DNA from: Streptomyces platensis | GTDB taxonomy: Bacteria > Actinomycetota > Actinomycetes > Streptomycetales > Streptomycetaceae | Assembly (NCBI RefSeq): GCF_008704855.1 | Contig: NZ_CP023691.1 | Coordinates: 4,836,001-4,900,000, forward strand | Reading direction: 5' to 3' | DNA length: 64,000 bases | Shown here: piece after piece, positions 42,826 through 50,746 of the stretch | Numbering within the stretch: position 1 is the stretch's first letter | Layout: every line of letters starts with the position of its first letter | The notes under the pieces: model-generated | Database searches by the model: none | Told to the model about the DNA's origin: nothing | The model's input: the letters and a program-made list of their open reading frames with translations, nothing else | Position numbers and translations under genes: made by a program

Positions 42826-43971
42826 TCAGCTCTGTGCGGTCGGGCCGGCGTCGATGTGGAGGATGGCGTCGGCTGCGTCCAGGGTTGCCTGGGTCAGGGG
42901 GAAGTAGCCCTGGGTGGGGATGGTGTCGGTGCGGGTGTGGGCTGGGGGGATCGCGGTGGGGGCGGTCAGGCTCCAGGTGGTGGTGTGGTGCTGGAGGGAG
43001 GCCTCGTAGGTGTCCGGGGCGGGCTCGTGGAGACCGAGGGCCTCGCTGCGGCCCAGGCTGCCGGCGATGAAGGTGTAGCGCTCGGCCAGCAGCGGGCTGA
43101 TGAGGGCGCCGGCGCCGGACCAGTTGAGGTCCAGGGTGCCCGAGGACCAGTGGCTCGGGTTGCGCTGGAGGTGGGTGTTGTGGGCGAAGACCAGGGTCGC
43201 GCCCCGTTGGGCCTCGGCGCCCCGGATGTCGAGGAGGTTCTGGGCCATCAGCGCATCGCGGGTGGCGGACAGGCGGGAGATGCGTGCGCTCTGGTCGAGG
43301 GGTTGGGCGGACTGCTGGTGGTAGCGCAGCACGCCGAGGCCGGCGGTGAGGTGGGTCCTGGCGAGGGACCACGCGGTGTGTGAGGTGGCCGCGATCAGTT
43401 CCGGGGCGCGCAGGGAGAGCGTGGTGAGCATGTCGTTGGCGAGGGTGCGGAGTTGCCCGGCCTCGGCTGTCGTGCCGGGCGACATGGCCGGGTCCATGAC
43501 CGCCTCCGTGCGGCTCCATCGGGTGTCGTCGCCGATGAGGCCGTCGAGGTCGAGGTCCAGGCCCAGGTAGTCGCGGGCGTGCGTGAGGTAGTGCCGTGGA
43601 CTGGGGGCGCTGGTGGTCTCCAGTGGGGCGTCGAAGCCGTGGAACGTCAGTCGTTCCGCCGGCGGGCGGTTCCGGTTGTACTCGCGCATCCAGAGGATCA
43701 GTTGCCGGTTGGGCGTCAGTTCGCCGAAGCCGTGGGAGAAGCCTTCGCGCATCACGGTGTCGAGCTCTCCGGCTCCGCCCTGGACGAAGTCGTTCACGGT
43801 GAGCGCGGCGATGCGATCGGTCTCCAGGGCGATCGACCGGAAGCCGCGGCCCGCCAGTTGAGCGAACAGTTCGTTGCGGACCCGCCCGCAGGCCGGTTCC
43901 TGGTGGGTCGGTTCACCCAGCGCCAGCAGGTCAACTGACGCGGGCACGAAGTCATGAATGTCCTGGGTCAT
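42826..43971 (-). CDS. erythromycin esterase family protein
   Basis: A 381-aa protein starting MTQDIHDFVP with the family signature LLALGEPTHQEPA near residue 20. Further motifs are IALETDRIAALTVNDFV, a FHGFDAPLE segment with the catalytic-type His, and FAHNTHLQRN near residue 260. EreA/EreB-type enzymes open the macrolide lactone using a His/Glu centre; many relatives have other or unknown substrates. It is divergent from the MerR-type regulator starting at 44074, and only about 100 bases separate the starts, so the two probably form a regulator-target pair. Resistance activity is possible but not shown by the sequence. Confidence 0.87.
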   Translation of the reverse strand: MTQDIHDFVPASVDLLALGEPTHQEPACGRVRNELFAQLAGRGFRSIALETDRIAALTVNDFVQGGAGELDTVMREGFSHGFGELTPNRQLILWMREYNRNRPPAERLTFHGFDAPLETTSAPSPRHYLTHARDYLGLDLDLDGLIGDDTRWSRTEAVMDPAMSPGTTAEAGQLRTLANDMLTTLSLRAPELIAATSHTAWSLARTHLTAGLGVLRYHQQSAQPLDQSARISRLSATRDALMAQNLLDIRGAEAQRGATLVFAHNTHLQRNPSHWSSGTLDLNWSGAGALISPLLAERYTFIAGSLGRSEALGLHEPAPDTYEASLQHHTTTWSLTAPTAIPPAHTRTDTIPTQGYFPLTQATLDAADAILHIDAGPTAQS

Positions 43972-44073
43972 GAGCCTCAAGCGTATCTTTGAAAGTACGG
44001 TTGAGGGTTTTGGTGGAGCCTTCGCTTATTGCTGGGTTAATGTCTGTGGACAAGTCTCAAATGGGTGAGAGGT

Positions 44074-44787
44074 ATGCGGCCAGCTGATCTCGCGCGTGAG
44101 CACGGCATCTCGACACAGGCGGTCCGCAATTACGAGCGGGACGGGTGTCTGCCGCCCGCTGAGCGCACCCGCAGCGGATACCGGATCTACACCGAGGTGC
44201 ATGCGGCGGCGCTCCGCGCCTACCTCGCGCTCATCCCGGGGTACGGCCACGCGGCGGCCGGCCAGATCATGAACGCGGTGCACGCGGACGGAATCGGCGA
44301 CGCCCTGGCGCTCATCGACCGTGGGCACGGCCAGTTGGCCCGTGACCGGGACACCCTCGATGCGGTGCGGAGCGCGGTGGGGCACCTGGTGGGGGAGTCC
44401 GATGCCGCGCCGGCCGCCGCGGCGGACCGTGCGCCCCGTACGGTCGGCGCACTCGCCCGCCGGCTCGGCGTCACCCCGGCAACCCTGCGGAACTGGGAGG
44501 ACGCCGGCATCGTCACCCCCGCACGGGACCCCGGCACCGGATACCGCCTCTTCCGCGCCGGTGACATCCGGGACGCCGAGCTCGCGCACCTCCTCAGGCG
44601 CGGGGGCTATCCGCTGGACCACATCGCGACCGTGGTGCAGCAGGTCCGCACCGCCGGCGGCACCGACACCCTGGCCGGTGCCCTGGACGACTGGCGGCAG
44701 AAGCTCACCGCGCGGGGCCTGGCCATGCTCGACGCCGCCGCGCACCTGAGCCGGTATCTGGGCCTGCGGGAGGCTGCCGGGCGGTGA
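44074..44787 (+). CDS. TioE-like transcriptional regulator with two MerR HTH domains
   Basis: A 237-aa regulator. Residues 1-about 60 hold a first MerR-type winged HTH (DLAREHGISTQAVRNYERDG, then RSGYRIY). Residues about 120-190 hold a second one (GALARRLGVTPATLRNWEDAG, then GTGYRLF), with a helical linker between and a short C-terminal helix. The double-MerR layout matches the TioE family, named after a regulator in the thiocoraline cluster. No metal-binding Cys are present, so it is not a metal sensor. ATG 44074 is preferred over GTG 44065. It is divergent from the erythromycin esterase gene and likely controls it, possibly by sensing an antibiotic or metabolite. Confidence 0.88.
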   Translation: MRPADLAREHGISTQAVRNYERDGCLPPAERTRSGYRIYTEVHAAALRAYLALIPGYGHAAAGQIMNAVHADGIGDALALIDRGHGQLARDRDTLDAVRSAVGHLVGESDAAPAAAADRAPRTVGALARRLGVTPATLRNWEDAGIVTPARDPGTGYRLFRAGDIRDAELAHLLRRGGYPLDHIATVVQQVRTAGGTDTLAGALDDWRQKLTARGLAMLDAAAHLSRYLGLREAAGR

Positions 44788-44828
44788 GGGGCGGGGCTCG
44801 CCGGGTGACGTGGACCCGCAGCTGCTCC

Positions 44829-44868
44829 CGTACCCGGAGCCGTGCCCGTAGCCGTACCCGGAGCCGTG
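44829..44868 (+). repeat. 16-bp direct repeat downstream of the regulator
   Basis: Two copies of CGTACCCGGAGCCGTG at 44829-44844 and 44853-44868, 24 bases apart. They lie in the short gap between the TioE-like gene and the convergent end of the lasso cluster. No function is apparent. Confidence 0.45.
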
Positions 44869-44923
44869 TCAGGAGCGCGCCTTTCCCCCCAACCGCTAGG
44901 AGCTCTGCTCGCCGGGCCCGGCG

Positions 44924-45355
44924 TCAGCCGCCGTCCCCCGCCTCCACCGCCGGGATGGCGATCAGTGGTTTGTAGTGGCCCTTGGGGTGAGGTTCGCCGA
45001 TGGGCTGGTTGTGGGCTTCCACCCAGGCGTGGGCGGCGAAGGGGTGGGTGCGGATGCCGGTGCACCAGGTGGGCCAGGAGCCGTGGGCGCGGCAGAGGAG
45101 GGCGGTGGCGATGGAGCGTTGCAGGCAGCCCTGGCCGGCGCAGCGCAGGCTGACGGAGACGACGGCGTCGCGGGCGGCGAGGGCCTGGTCGGGGGTGGCC
45201 GGGGGTGCGCCGCGGCGGGCGAATTCCAGGACGGTGCGCAGCCGGGCGGGTTTGGCCTTGGCCAGCAGGCGGGCGATGCCGACGGCGAGCAGGGGGACGG
45301 GGCGGCGGTGCAGCGGGAGCTTGCGCCGTTCGGAGAGGGCGACGGGCAGGCTCAC
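44924..45355 (-). CDS. lasso peptide B2 protein (leader peptidase)
   Basis: A 143-aa transglutaminase-like Cys protease that removes the leader peptide of a lasso precursor. The catalytic Cys lies in GCLQRSIATALL and the catalytic His in PFAAHAWVEAHNQPIGE, followed by a GHYKPLIAI strand. Size and pattern are those of stand-alone B2 proteins. It starts at a GTG overlapping the B1 stop (GTGA), so it is translationally coupled. It is the last gene of the cluster. Proteolysis is usually ATP-stimulated and needs the B1 protein to present the leader. Confidence 0.93.
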   Translation of the reverse strand: MSLPVALSERRKLPLHRRPVPLLAVGIARLLAKAKPARLRTVLEFARRGAPPATPDQALAARDAVVSVSLRCAGQGCLQRSIATALLCRAHGSWPTWCTGIRTHPFAAHAWVEAHNQPIGEPHPKGHYKPLIAIPAVEAGDGG

Positions 45356-45609
45356 GCGATCACCAGCTGCGCGGTGCGCAGTTGCTCGATCACCGCGGCC
45401 ACGTCGAGCTCGGCCCGCCGGTGGTCGATCCGGTGCCGGTCCGCGACCTCGGCGGCGATCCGGGTGGCCTCGTGGCCGTCGAGCAGTTGGCGCAGGACGT
45501 GGCCGCCGGTGGCGTTGAGCTGCCAGTAGCGGCCGGTGCGTTCGTTGAGCAGCACGGTGCCGTCGTCGGTGTCGGTGGCCACCACGTCAGGGTGCAGGCG
45601 TACGGGCAT
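45352..45609 (-). CDS. lasso peptide B1 protein (PqqD-like RRE)
   Basis: An 85-aa winged-helix RiPP recognition element of the PqqD family. It has the strand pattern HPDVVATDTDDGTVLLNERTG, then YWQLNATG and the helix VLRQLLDGHEATRIAAEV. It binds the leader of the precursor peptide and delivers it to the B2 protease and the cyclase. The ATG at 45609 lies inside the 3' end of the cyclase gene (23-base overlap), and its stop overlaps the B2 start, consistent with one transcript for C-B1-B2. Confidence 0.93.
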   Translation of the reverse strand: MPVRLHPDVVATDTDDGTVLLNERTGRYWQLNATGGHVLRQLLDGHEATRIAAEVADRHRIDHRRAELDVAAVIEQLRTAQLVIA

Positions 45610-47425
45610 CGTCGGACCTCCAGGCAGGGGTGGGGCGGGTGGCGGCGCGCAGCCAGAGTTCGCAGCCGATCAGGGGTTCCAGCGCGATGCCCATGGCGTT
45701 GTCGGCCTGGGGCGAGAGCAGTTGGGTGCGCAGTTCGGCGGGATCGATCAGGCCGTGGGCGGCCAGGGCGGAATCGGTGAACAGGTCGAGGATCGCGGGG
45801 AGGTTGCGGCGCAGCCCCGTGCCGGCCTCGTCGCTGAACTCGCCCTTGGTGCCGCGGCCCAGCACGCTCGCGGGGACGATGCCGTGCATCGCGTCGGCCA
45901 GCAGCGGCTTGTAGCGCCACGGGCCCGCGTGCTCGGACACCCGCACGCCCAGGACGGCTTCGACCACCCGGTCGTCGTAGAACGGGGAGTCCAGCTGCAC
46001 TCCGGCCTCGGCGAACGGGCGGGCCAGCAGTCGGTACCAGGGGGCGCTGGTGCGCAGTGCGACCAGGGTCTGGTGCTGGCCCAGGTCGGTGGAGAGGGGG
46101 CGGGACCGCTCGGCGGTGCGCCGGAGTGCTTCGCGGGCCGCGTCGGTGGCCGTGCCGGTGGCCCAGGACGGTGCGCGCAGCGGCCACAGGCCCCAGCCGA
46201 GGCTGGGCCGGCGCTTGCGCAGCGGCGGGTCGGTGAGGTGCTCGGCCTGGGCGTGCCACCATGCCGCTTCGTCGCCGGGGCGGATCAGCGAGGCCAGGGT
46301 GTGCAGTACGGGCCAGCGTTTGAGGGCGGCGTATCCGCGGACGTGGCGGAGCGCGGTGAGCGGATGGCGCCGGAGCAGGGGGTGCAGATATCCGGGGAAG
46401 GGGGTGAAGAGTTCGTCGCCGCCGTGGCCGGCCAGGTGGCGGCGGGCGCCGCGGTCGGCGAGGAGCTGGGCGGTGTACCGGGTGCGGGCCGCGGTGCGGA
46501 CGAAGGGGTACGGCTCCTCGGTGTCCATGAGGGCGTCCGGGTCGGCGAACAGCGGCGGGAGGTCGCCGGGGGGCACCACGAGGTGTTCGGCGCGGTCGAG
46601 GGCGTTGATGGATTGGGTGGCGAAGGCGGCGTCGTCGTTGCCCGCCTCGGCCTCGCCCCATCGGAAGGTGAGGAGATCGGGCGTGTTGCGGGCGGCCAGG
46701 AAGCAGAGGGAGGTCGAGTCCATGCCTCCGGAGAGGTCGCTGCTCAGCCGGCCCTTCTCGGGCGCACGGTCGTGCAGTGCCGTGGTGAGCGCGTCCCGCA
46801 CGGCTTTTGCGCCTGCCGACAGCGGGGCTTCGGGGGCGGGCGGCCGCCACCGGCGCAGCGCGCGGGCCCGTTCGCGGTCCCAGACCAGGCAGTGGTCCGG
46901 TTCCAGGGCGGTGATGCCGGACCACAGGGGCTGATCGGCGAGCGGAGCGGGAAGGAGGCCGCCGCAGGCGATACGGACGGCCAGGGCGTCGGTGTCGATT
47001 CCGGCGCCGGTCATCGCGGCGAGCACATCGGCCCGGTCCGCGGCGATGTCCACCCCGTCGATCCGGGTGTGGAAGACCCGGCGCAGTCCGGTCAGGCTGC
47101 CCTGGACGCGGACCTGTCCGCCGACCGAGGCCACCACATGGCAGGCGCCCGGCAGGGCGGCGGCCAGCGTGTCCACGTCGGACACCGTCCGTATCCGCGC
47201 GGTGAGTTCGGACAACCGGGTGGTGGTGACCGGGCAGACCCCGGCCACCACCACCTGTACCGGGCCCGCGGTGGCCACCCGCACCTCCGCGGGGGACCAC
47301 CTGCCCACCAGCCACGGCCGCCCCGACGCATGCGAGAGCACCCGCGGAGCCGCCCAGGGCGCCACCGCGTGGGCCTCGGCTGCGGCCGCCGTGTCCGGCA
47401 GGACCACGAATCCGGTACCGGTCAT
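45587..47425 (-). CDS. lasso cyclase (asparagine synthetase-like C protein)
   Basis: A 612-aa macrolactam synthetase that adenylates an Asp/Glu side chain of the core and joins it to the N-terminal Gly amine. The N-terminal about 200 residues resemble the glutaminase half of asparagine synthetase without the catalytic Cys. The ATP-pyrophosphatase motif LSGGMDSTS is near residue 233, and HLAGHGGDELF near 335 is the second synthetase-type motif. The C-terminal half is helical with a late KGEFSDEAG segment. The ATG at 47425 follows the precursor gene by 35 bases on the same strand. In the ring predicted here it would link Gly1 to Asp8. Confidence 0.93.
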   Translation of the reverse strand: MTGTGFVVLPDTAAAAEAHAVAPWAAPRVLSHASGRPWLVGRWSPAEVRVATAGPVQVVVAGVCPVTTTRLSELTARIRTVSDVDTLAAALPGACHVVASVGGQVRVQGSLTGLRRVFHTRIDGVDIAADRADVLAAMTGAGIDTDALAVRIACGGLLPAPLADQPLWSGITALEPDHCLVWDRERARALRRWRPPAPEAPLSAGAKAVRDALTTALHDRAPEKGRLSSDLSGGMDSTSLCFLAARNTPDLLTFRWGEAEAGNDDAAFATQSINALDRAEHLVVPPGDLPPLFADPDALMDTEEPYPFVRTAARTRYTAQLLADRGARRHLAGHGGDELFTPFPGYLHPLLRRHPLTALRHVRGYAALKRWPVLHTLASLIRPGDEAAWWHAQAEHLTDPPLRKRRPSLGWGLWPLRAPSWATGTATDAAREALRRTAERSRPLSTDLGQHQTLVALRTSAPWYRLLARPFAEAGVQLDSPFYDDRVVEAVLGVRVSEHAGPWRYKPLLADAMHGIVPASVLGRGTKGEFSDEAGTGLRRNLPAILDLFTDSALAAHGLIDPAELRTQLLSPQADNAMGIALEPLIGCELWLRAATRPTPAWRSDDARTPAP

Positions 47426-47460
47426 CTACCTACTCCTGAGAGTGATCAGGGACGGGACGG

Positions 47461-47595
47461 TCAGCCGCCGTAGTGGCCGAAGATGTCCTTGCCCCAGCCG
47501 ATGAAGCCCAGGGTGTCCTCGTTGAACTCGCCGACCTCGACCAGCATCGGGGCGGCGTAGGGCTCCACGGTGGACAGCTCGTTCTGCTCTTCCAT
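47461..47595 (-). CDS. lasso peptide precursor, anantin-like core
   Basis: A 44-aa precursor from ATG 47595 with an ideal GGAGG six bases upstream. The leader (29 aa) has the RRE-binding pattern VEPYAAPMLVEVGEF (Tyr, Pro, Leu, and a Gly-x-Phe) and ends NEDTL with the required Thr at the penultimate place. The predicted core is GFIGWGKDIFGHYGG (15 aa): Gly1 and Asp8 form an eight-residue ring, leaving a seven-residue tail. Anantin, as I remember it, is GFIGWGNDIFGHYSGDF; this core has Lys for Asn7 and a shorter Gly-Gly end. It is first in the order A-C-B1-B2. No ABC exporter gene is adjacent. Confidence 0.92.
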   Translation of the reverse strand: MEEQNELSTVEPYAAPMLVEVGEFNEDTLGFIGWGKDIFGHYGG

Positions 47596-47615
47596 CACAG
47601 CCTCCTTCAGTGAAA

Positions 47616-47639
47616 GCAGGTGGTCAGGCGGCCACCTGC
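47616..47639 (-). repeat. inverted repeat in the leader of the lasso precursor gene
   Basis: GCAGGTGG (47616-47623) and CCACCTGC (47632-47639) with an 8-base loop, ending 21 bases before the precursor ATG (reading leftward). It could be an operator or an mRNA hairpin. It lies in the 229-base gap between the FAD enzyme and the precursor; the rest of the gap must contain the lasso promoter, which I cannot place. Confidence 0.5.
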
Positions 47640-47824
47640 GGTAAGGCGGCACCTCTGCCGGGGTCGTGACCGAAGGGATGGTTGATCCCGGCCGCGGTGC
47701 TGTGCGTGTCCCGCTGGGTGCGGGGCACGACGTTTCAGCAGCCGTCCGGTGCGGCGCCCGTGGTGGGGTGAACGGGCCGCTGCCGGACGGAGGTGGGTGG
47801 GGCACGTGCCGGAGCGGCGGGCTC

Positions 47825-49024
47825 CTATGGGCGCGTGAGTTCCTGGCGGGCGTGCAGTTCGGGGGTGAAGAACTCCTCCACCCCGATCACGCCGGCCAGC
47901 GTGGCGAAGTAGCGGTCCATGAGCTCCTGGTCCCCGGCGACGGTGCGCAGCATGGACAGCCGGTGCTCGGCCACTTCGAGGGCCGCCACCGACAGTGTCG
48001 AGTGGTAGGCGTCGATGAGGATCTCGTCGCGCTGGTAGGCGTACTCCTCCAGCCCGTCGAGCAGCTTCTCGGGGTCGCGGAGACCGGTGCCGACGCAGTC
48101 CACCAGCAGCTGGGCCTGGCGGAAGGCGTCGGTGATACCGCGGGCGGTGATGGAGTCCTTGTGGTGGCCGGCGTCCCCGACCAGGGCCCAGCCGAGTCCG
48201 GCCGCCTCGCGGAAGTAGTTGCGCTGGTCGCCGGTGCCGTGCAGCCGTTCCAGCGGGGTCTGTGACGCGATCTTCGCGTACAGCTCGGGGGCCGTGCTGC
48301 GGACCGCCTCCAGGTAGGCGCCCATCGCGTCCTTGCGGACCCGCTCGAACTCGGACTGCGGGAAGTACGCCGCGATCAGCGTGGTGTTGTCGTTGGTGGG
48401 CACGGTGCCGACCCAGCGGCCCGGTGCCTCGTAGAGCTCGAAGCGGTCCGTGACGCCTTCCCAGTACGTGTAGTAGGCGCAGGTCGCGGGCGGGTCCTCG
48501 GTGGTGATGCGGGAGTCGACCATGGTGGCGAAACGGGAGCGCATCCCGTCGGCGCCGACCACCAGGCGGGCGTGCTCCTCGGTGGTCGCGCCGTCGGAGG
48601 TACGGCAGCGCACCCCGGTGGCCTGGCCCTCGTCGTCGGACAGCACGTCGGTGACGGTGCAGCCCTGGCGGAACTCCACGCCCGCGGCGACCGCGGCGTC
48701 CGCGAGGATCCCGTCCAGCAGATAACGGCGCGGGGCGTACGCCGCGCGGTGGCCGTCGACCGGGATCGAGCACCCCTCGATGCGGATGTCCGCGATCCGG
48801 TAGACGGCCCGGTCCAGTGGCGGGCAGCCGGTGGCGATCACCTTGTCGAGCACACCCCAGCGCCGCAGCAGCGCCACACCGGGCTGGTGGATGTAGAGCG
48901 TGCTGAGCGTGTCCCGGGGGAACTCGGCGCGGTCCACCATCAGCACGCGATATCCGGCACGTGCGAAGAGCATGGCCGTAGAGGCACCGGCGCAGCGCGC
49001 CCCGACCACGATGACGTCGTACAC
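47825..49024 (-). CDS. FAD-dependent oxidoreductase (monooxygenase type)
   Basis: A 399-aa flavoprotein. The N-terminal dinucleotide-binding motif is VVGARCAGASTAMLFARAG, ending in the acidic VDR that binds the ADP ribose. A middle segment VVGADGMRSRFA is the DG-type motif of class A monooxygenases. A GD motif follows in LVGDAGHHKDSITARGITDAFRQA. No WxWxIP halogenase motif is seen, so hydroxylation or desaturation is more likely than halogenation. It starts at GTG 49024 and is divergent from the type II thioesterase gene (about 225 bases apart). Given the NRPS genes nearby, a tailoring role on the peptide or a building block is a fair inference; a link to the lasso peptide on its 3' side cannot be excluded. 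Confidence 0.85.
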   Translation of the reverse strand: MYDVIVVGARCAGASTAMLFARAGYRVLMVDRAEFPRDTLSTLYIHQPGVALLRRWGVLDKVIATGCPPLDRAVYRIADIRIEGCSIPVDGHRAAYAPRRYLLDGILADAAVAAGVEFRQGCTVTDVLSDDEGQATGVRCRTSDGATTEEHARLVVGADGMRSRFATMVDSRITTEDPPATCAYYTYWEGVTDRFELYEAPGRWVGTVPTNDNTTLIAAYFPQSEFERVRKDAMGAYLEAVRSTAPELYAKIASQTPLERLHGTGDQRNYFREAAGLGWALVGDAGHHKDSITARGITDAFRQAQLLVDCVGTGLRDPEKLLDGLEEYAYQRDEILIDAYHSTLSVAALEVAEHRLSMLRTVAGDQELMDRYFATLAGVIGVEEFFTPELHARQELTRP

Positions 49025-49250
49025 AGTCGACTCCCTGACCCGCTCGTGACCCGCGGTGAGGCGGGCCGAGTTCCTGATCAGGACGTTAGGGAGGGCGGCA
49101 ATCGCCGCGTCATTGTGTCGTTATTCCCGGCCGGTCTCCGTGCTGCCGGCGGGGTCTTGATACGGCGCCGATAGGGGCGTCCGCTAGCGTCCCGGCCGAG
49201 TCCGGCCCCGGTCGTACCTCCCCTGTGCCGTATCTCCCGAAGGGTTGACC

Positions 49251-50030
49251 ATGACTGTTTCCCGCGCCGCGAGGGGCGCGCACCGCGCCCTCGACCAGGA
49301 GTGGTTCCGCCGTCCCCGGCCCGTTCCGGACCCCCGGATGCGGCTGGTCTGCTTTCCGCACGCCGGCGGCGCGGCCAGCTTCTTCCGGGACTGGCCGCAG
49401 TGGCTGCCGGCGGATATCGAGGTCGTCGCGGTCTGTTATCCCGGCCGGGAGGACCGGATCGCGGTGCCGCCCGCCGAGTCGATGGACGAGCTCGCCGACC
49501 GGATTGCCGGGGAGCTGGTGCCCGCCCTGGACCGGCCGCTGGCCTTCTTCGGGCACAGCATGGGGGCATCGGTCGCGCACGAGGTGGCGCTGCGGATCGA
49601 GCGGCGGCACGGACGCGTGCTGAGCCGGCTGCTGGTCTCCAGCCGCAGCGCACCGTCCCGGCTGCGGCCCTCCGGGATCTCCCGGGAGAGCGACGAGGTG
49701 CTGGTGGCCGATGTCATGGCGCTCGGCGGGACGTTCTCCGCCGCCCTGGACCACCCCGATCTGCGGGAGCTGCTGCTGCCCGCCATCCGCGCCGACTACC
49801 GGCTGATCGACGACTACCGGCCGCCGGCCCCGCTGCCCCGGCTCGGGGTGCCGGTGACCGCCCTGCTCGGCGACCGGGACCCGCATGTCCAGGAGGCGGA
49901 CATGCGGGCCTGGGCGGAGGTGACCGAGGGGGACTTCGGGCTGCGGGTCCGCTCCGGGGACCACTTCTATCTGCTGGAGCAGGCGCCCTCTCTGGTGGCC
50001 GAGGTGGGCAGGCTGCTCACCAGCCGCTGA
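49251..50030 (+). CDS. type II thioesterase
   Basis: A 259-aa alpha/beta hydrolase that edits NRPS lines by removing wrong or stalled acyl groups from carrier domains. It starts MTVSRAARG, then has the typical LVCFPHAGGAASFFRDW, the nucleophile elbow FGHSMGAS near residue 105, an Asp in LLGDRDPHV, and the His in SGDHFYLLE. The ATG at 49251 follows AAGGG. It is the only plus-strand gene in this part of the NRPS region, divergent from the FAD enzyme, and its last 64 bases overlap the end of the convergent racemase gene. Confidence 0.93.
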   Translation: MTVSRAARGAHRALDQEWFRRPRPVPDPRMRLVCFPHAGGAASFFRDWPQWLPADIEVVAVCYPGREDRIAVPPAESMDELADRIAGELVPALDRPLAFFGHSMGASVAHEVALRIERRHGRVLSRLLVSSRSAPSRLRPSGISRESDEVLVADVMALGGTFSAALDHPDLRELLLPAIRADYRLIDDYRPPAPLPRLGVPVTALLGDRDPHVQEADMRAWAEVTEGDFGLRVRSGDHFYLLEQAPSLVAEVGRLLTSR

Positions 50031-50746
50031 GGGGCCGGCAGGCCCGCCGAGAAGCGGACCGCGAGGGTGCGCAGGGCGTCCACCGTCCGGTCGGGGCCGT
50101 ACCGTTCCGTCAGATCCCGTGACACCAGGTGGAATTCGGTGCAGCCCAGCACGACGCCGGTGCAGTCGTGGCGCCGCATGAGGTGCTCCACTTCCGGCAG
50201 CGCCTCCTGCGGCAGCGGACCGTAGCGCTTCATCCGGTAGATCAGCCGGTGGACCCGGGCCTGGGCGTCCTCGTCGGGGCGCACCACCCGGTGGGCCACG
50301 GCGTCCCAGCCGGGCTGCGACTCGAAGATCCGCGCCCGGCGGCTGCCCTCGGTGGACAGCATCAGGAACCGGCCGGCGGCACCGGCCAGTTCCGCCGCCG
50401 TGGTCTCCACCAGGGACACCACCCGGCCGCGCAGCACCGGATCGACCAGCGGCAGGAAGTGGTGCGCCGTGAAGCACACCACGACCACCTGATCGGCGCC
50501 CCGCTCCAGCAGCTGCGCCAGCCGGTCCTCCAGCCGCTCGGTCATCTCCCGGGCCCTGCCCTGCCGGATGGCCTCGGTGCGGTCGGGGAAGGCCGGGTCG
50601 GAGTCCAGCAGCACCCGCGGACGGGACTGCTCAGGACCGTGCCACTCGCCCGCGTACAGCGTCCGGAGGAACTCGGCCGAGGCCAGCGGGCCCATGCCGC
50701 CCAGGACGCCGAGGACCGCCGCTGCGGGGAGCACCGGGGTGGTCAT
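49967..50746 (-). CDS. aspartate/glutamate racemase family protein
   Basis: A 259-aa protein starting at ATG 50746, whose ATGA overlaps the NRPS stop. It has the family start [17 protein letters not shown]. The first catalytic Cys lies in [12 protein letters not shown] (usually CNTAH), the second in [22 protein letters not shown] segment lies between. Two-Cys, PLP-independent racemases of this group invert Asp, Glu or other amino acids. The Phe at the usual Asn position may signal an altered substrate. Translational coupling to the terminal NRPS suggests it supplies a D-amino acid or acts on a precursor. Its 3' end overlaps the convergent thioesterase gene by 64 bases. Confidence 0.88.
   Translation of the reverse strand: MTTPVLPAAAVLGVLGGMGPLASAEFLRTLYAGEWHGPEQSRPRVLLDSDPAFPDRTEAIRQGRAREMTERLEDRLAQLLERGADQVVVVCFTAHHFLPLVDPVLRGRVVSLVETTAAELAGAAGRFLMLSTEGSRRARIFESQPGWDAVAHRVVRPDEDAQARVHRLIYRMKRYGPLPQEALPEVEHLMRRHDCTGVVLGCTEFHLVSRDLTERYGPDRTVDALRTLAVRFSAGLPAPQRLVSSLPTSATREGACSSR

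Noticed and set aside
47461-47805. 114-aa version of the lasso precursor
   Set aside because: The extra N-terminal 70 residues are Pro/Arg noise; ATG 47595 has an ideal ribosome site and gives a normal 44-aa precursor.
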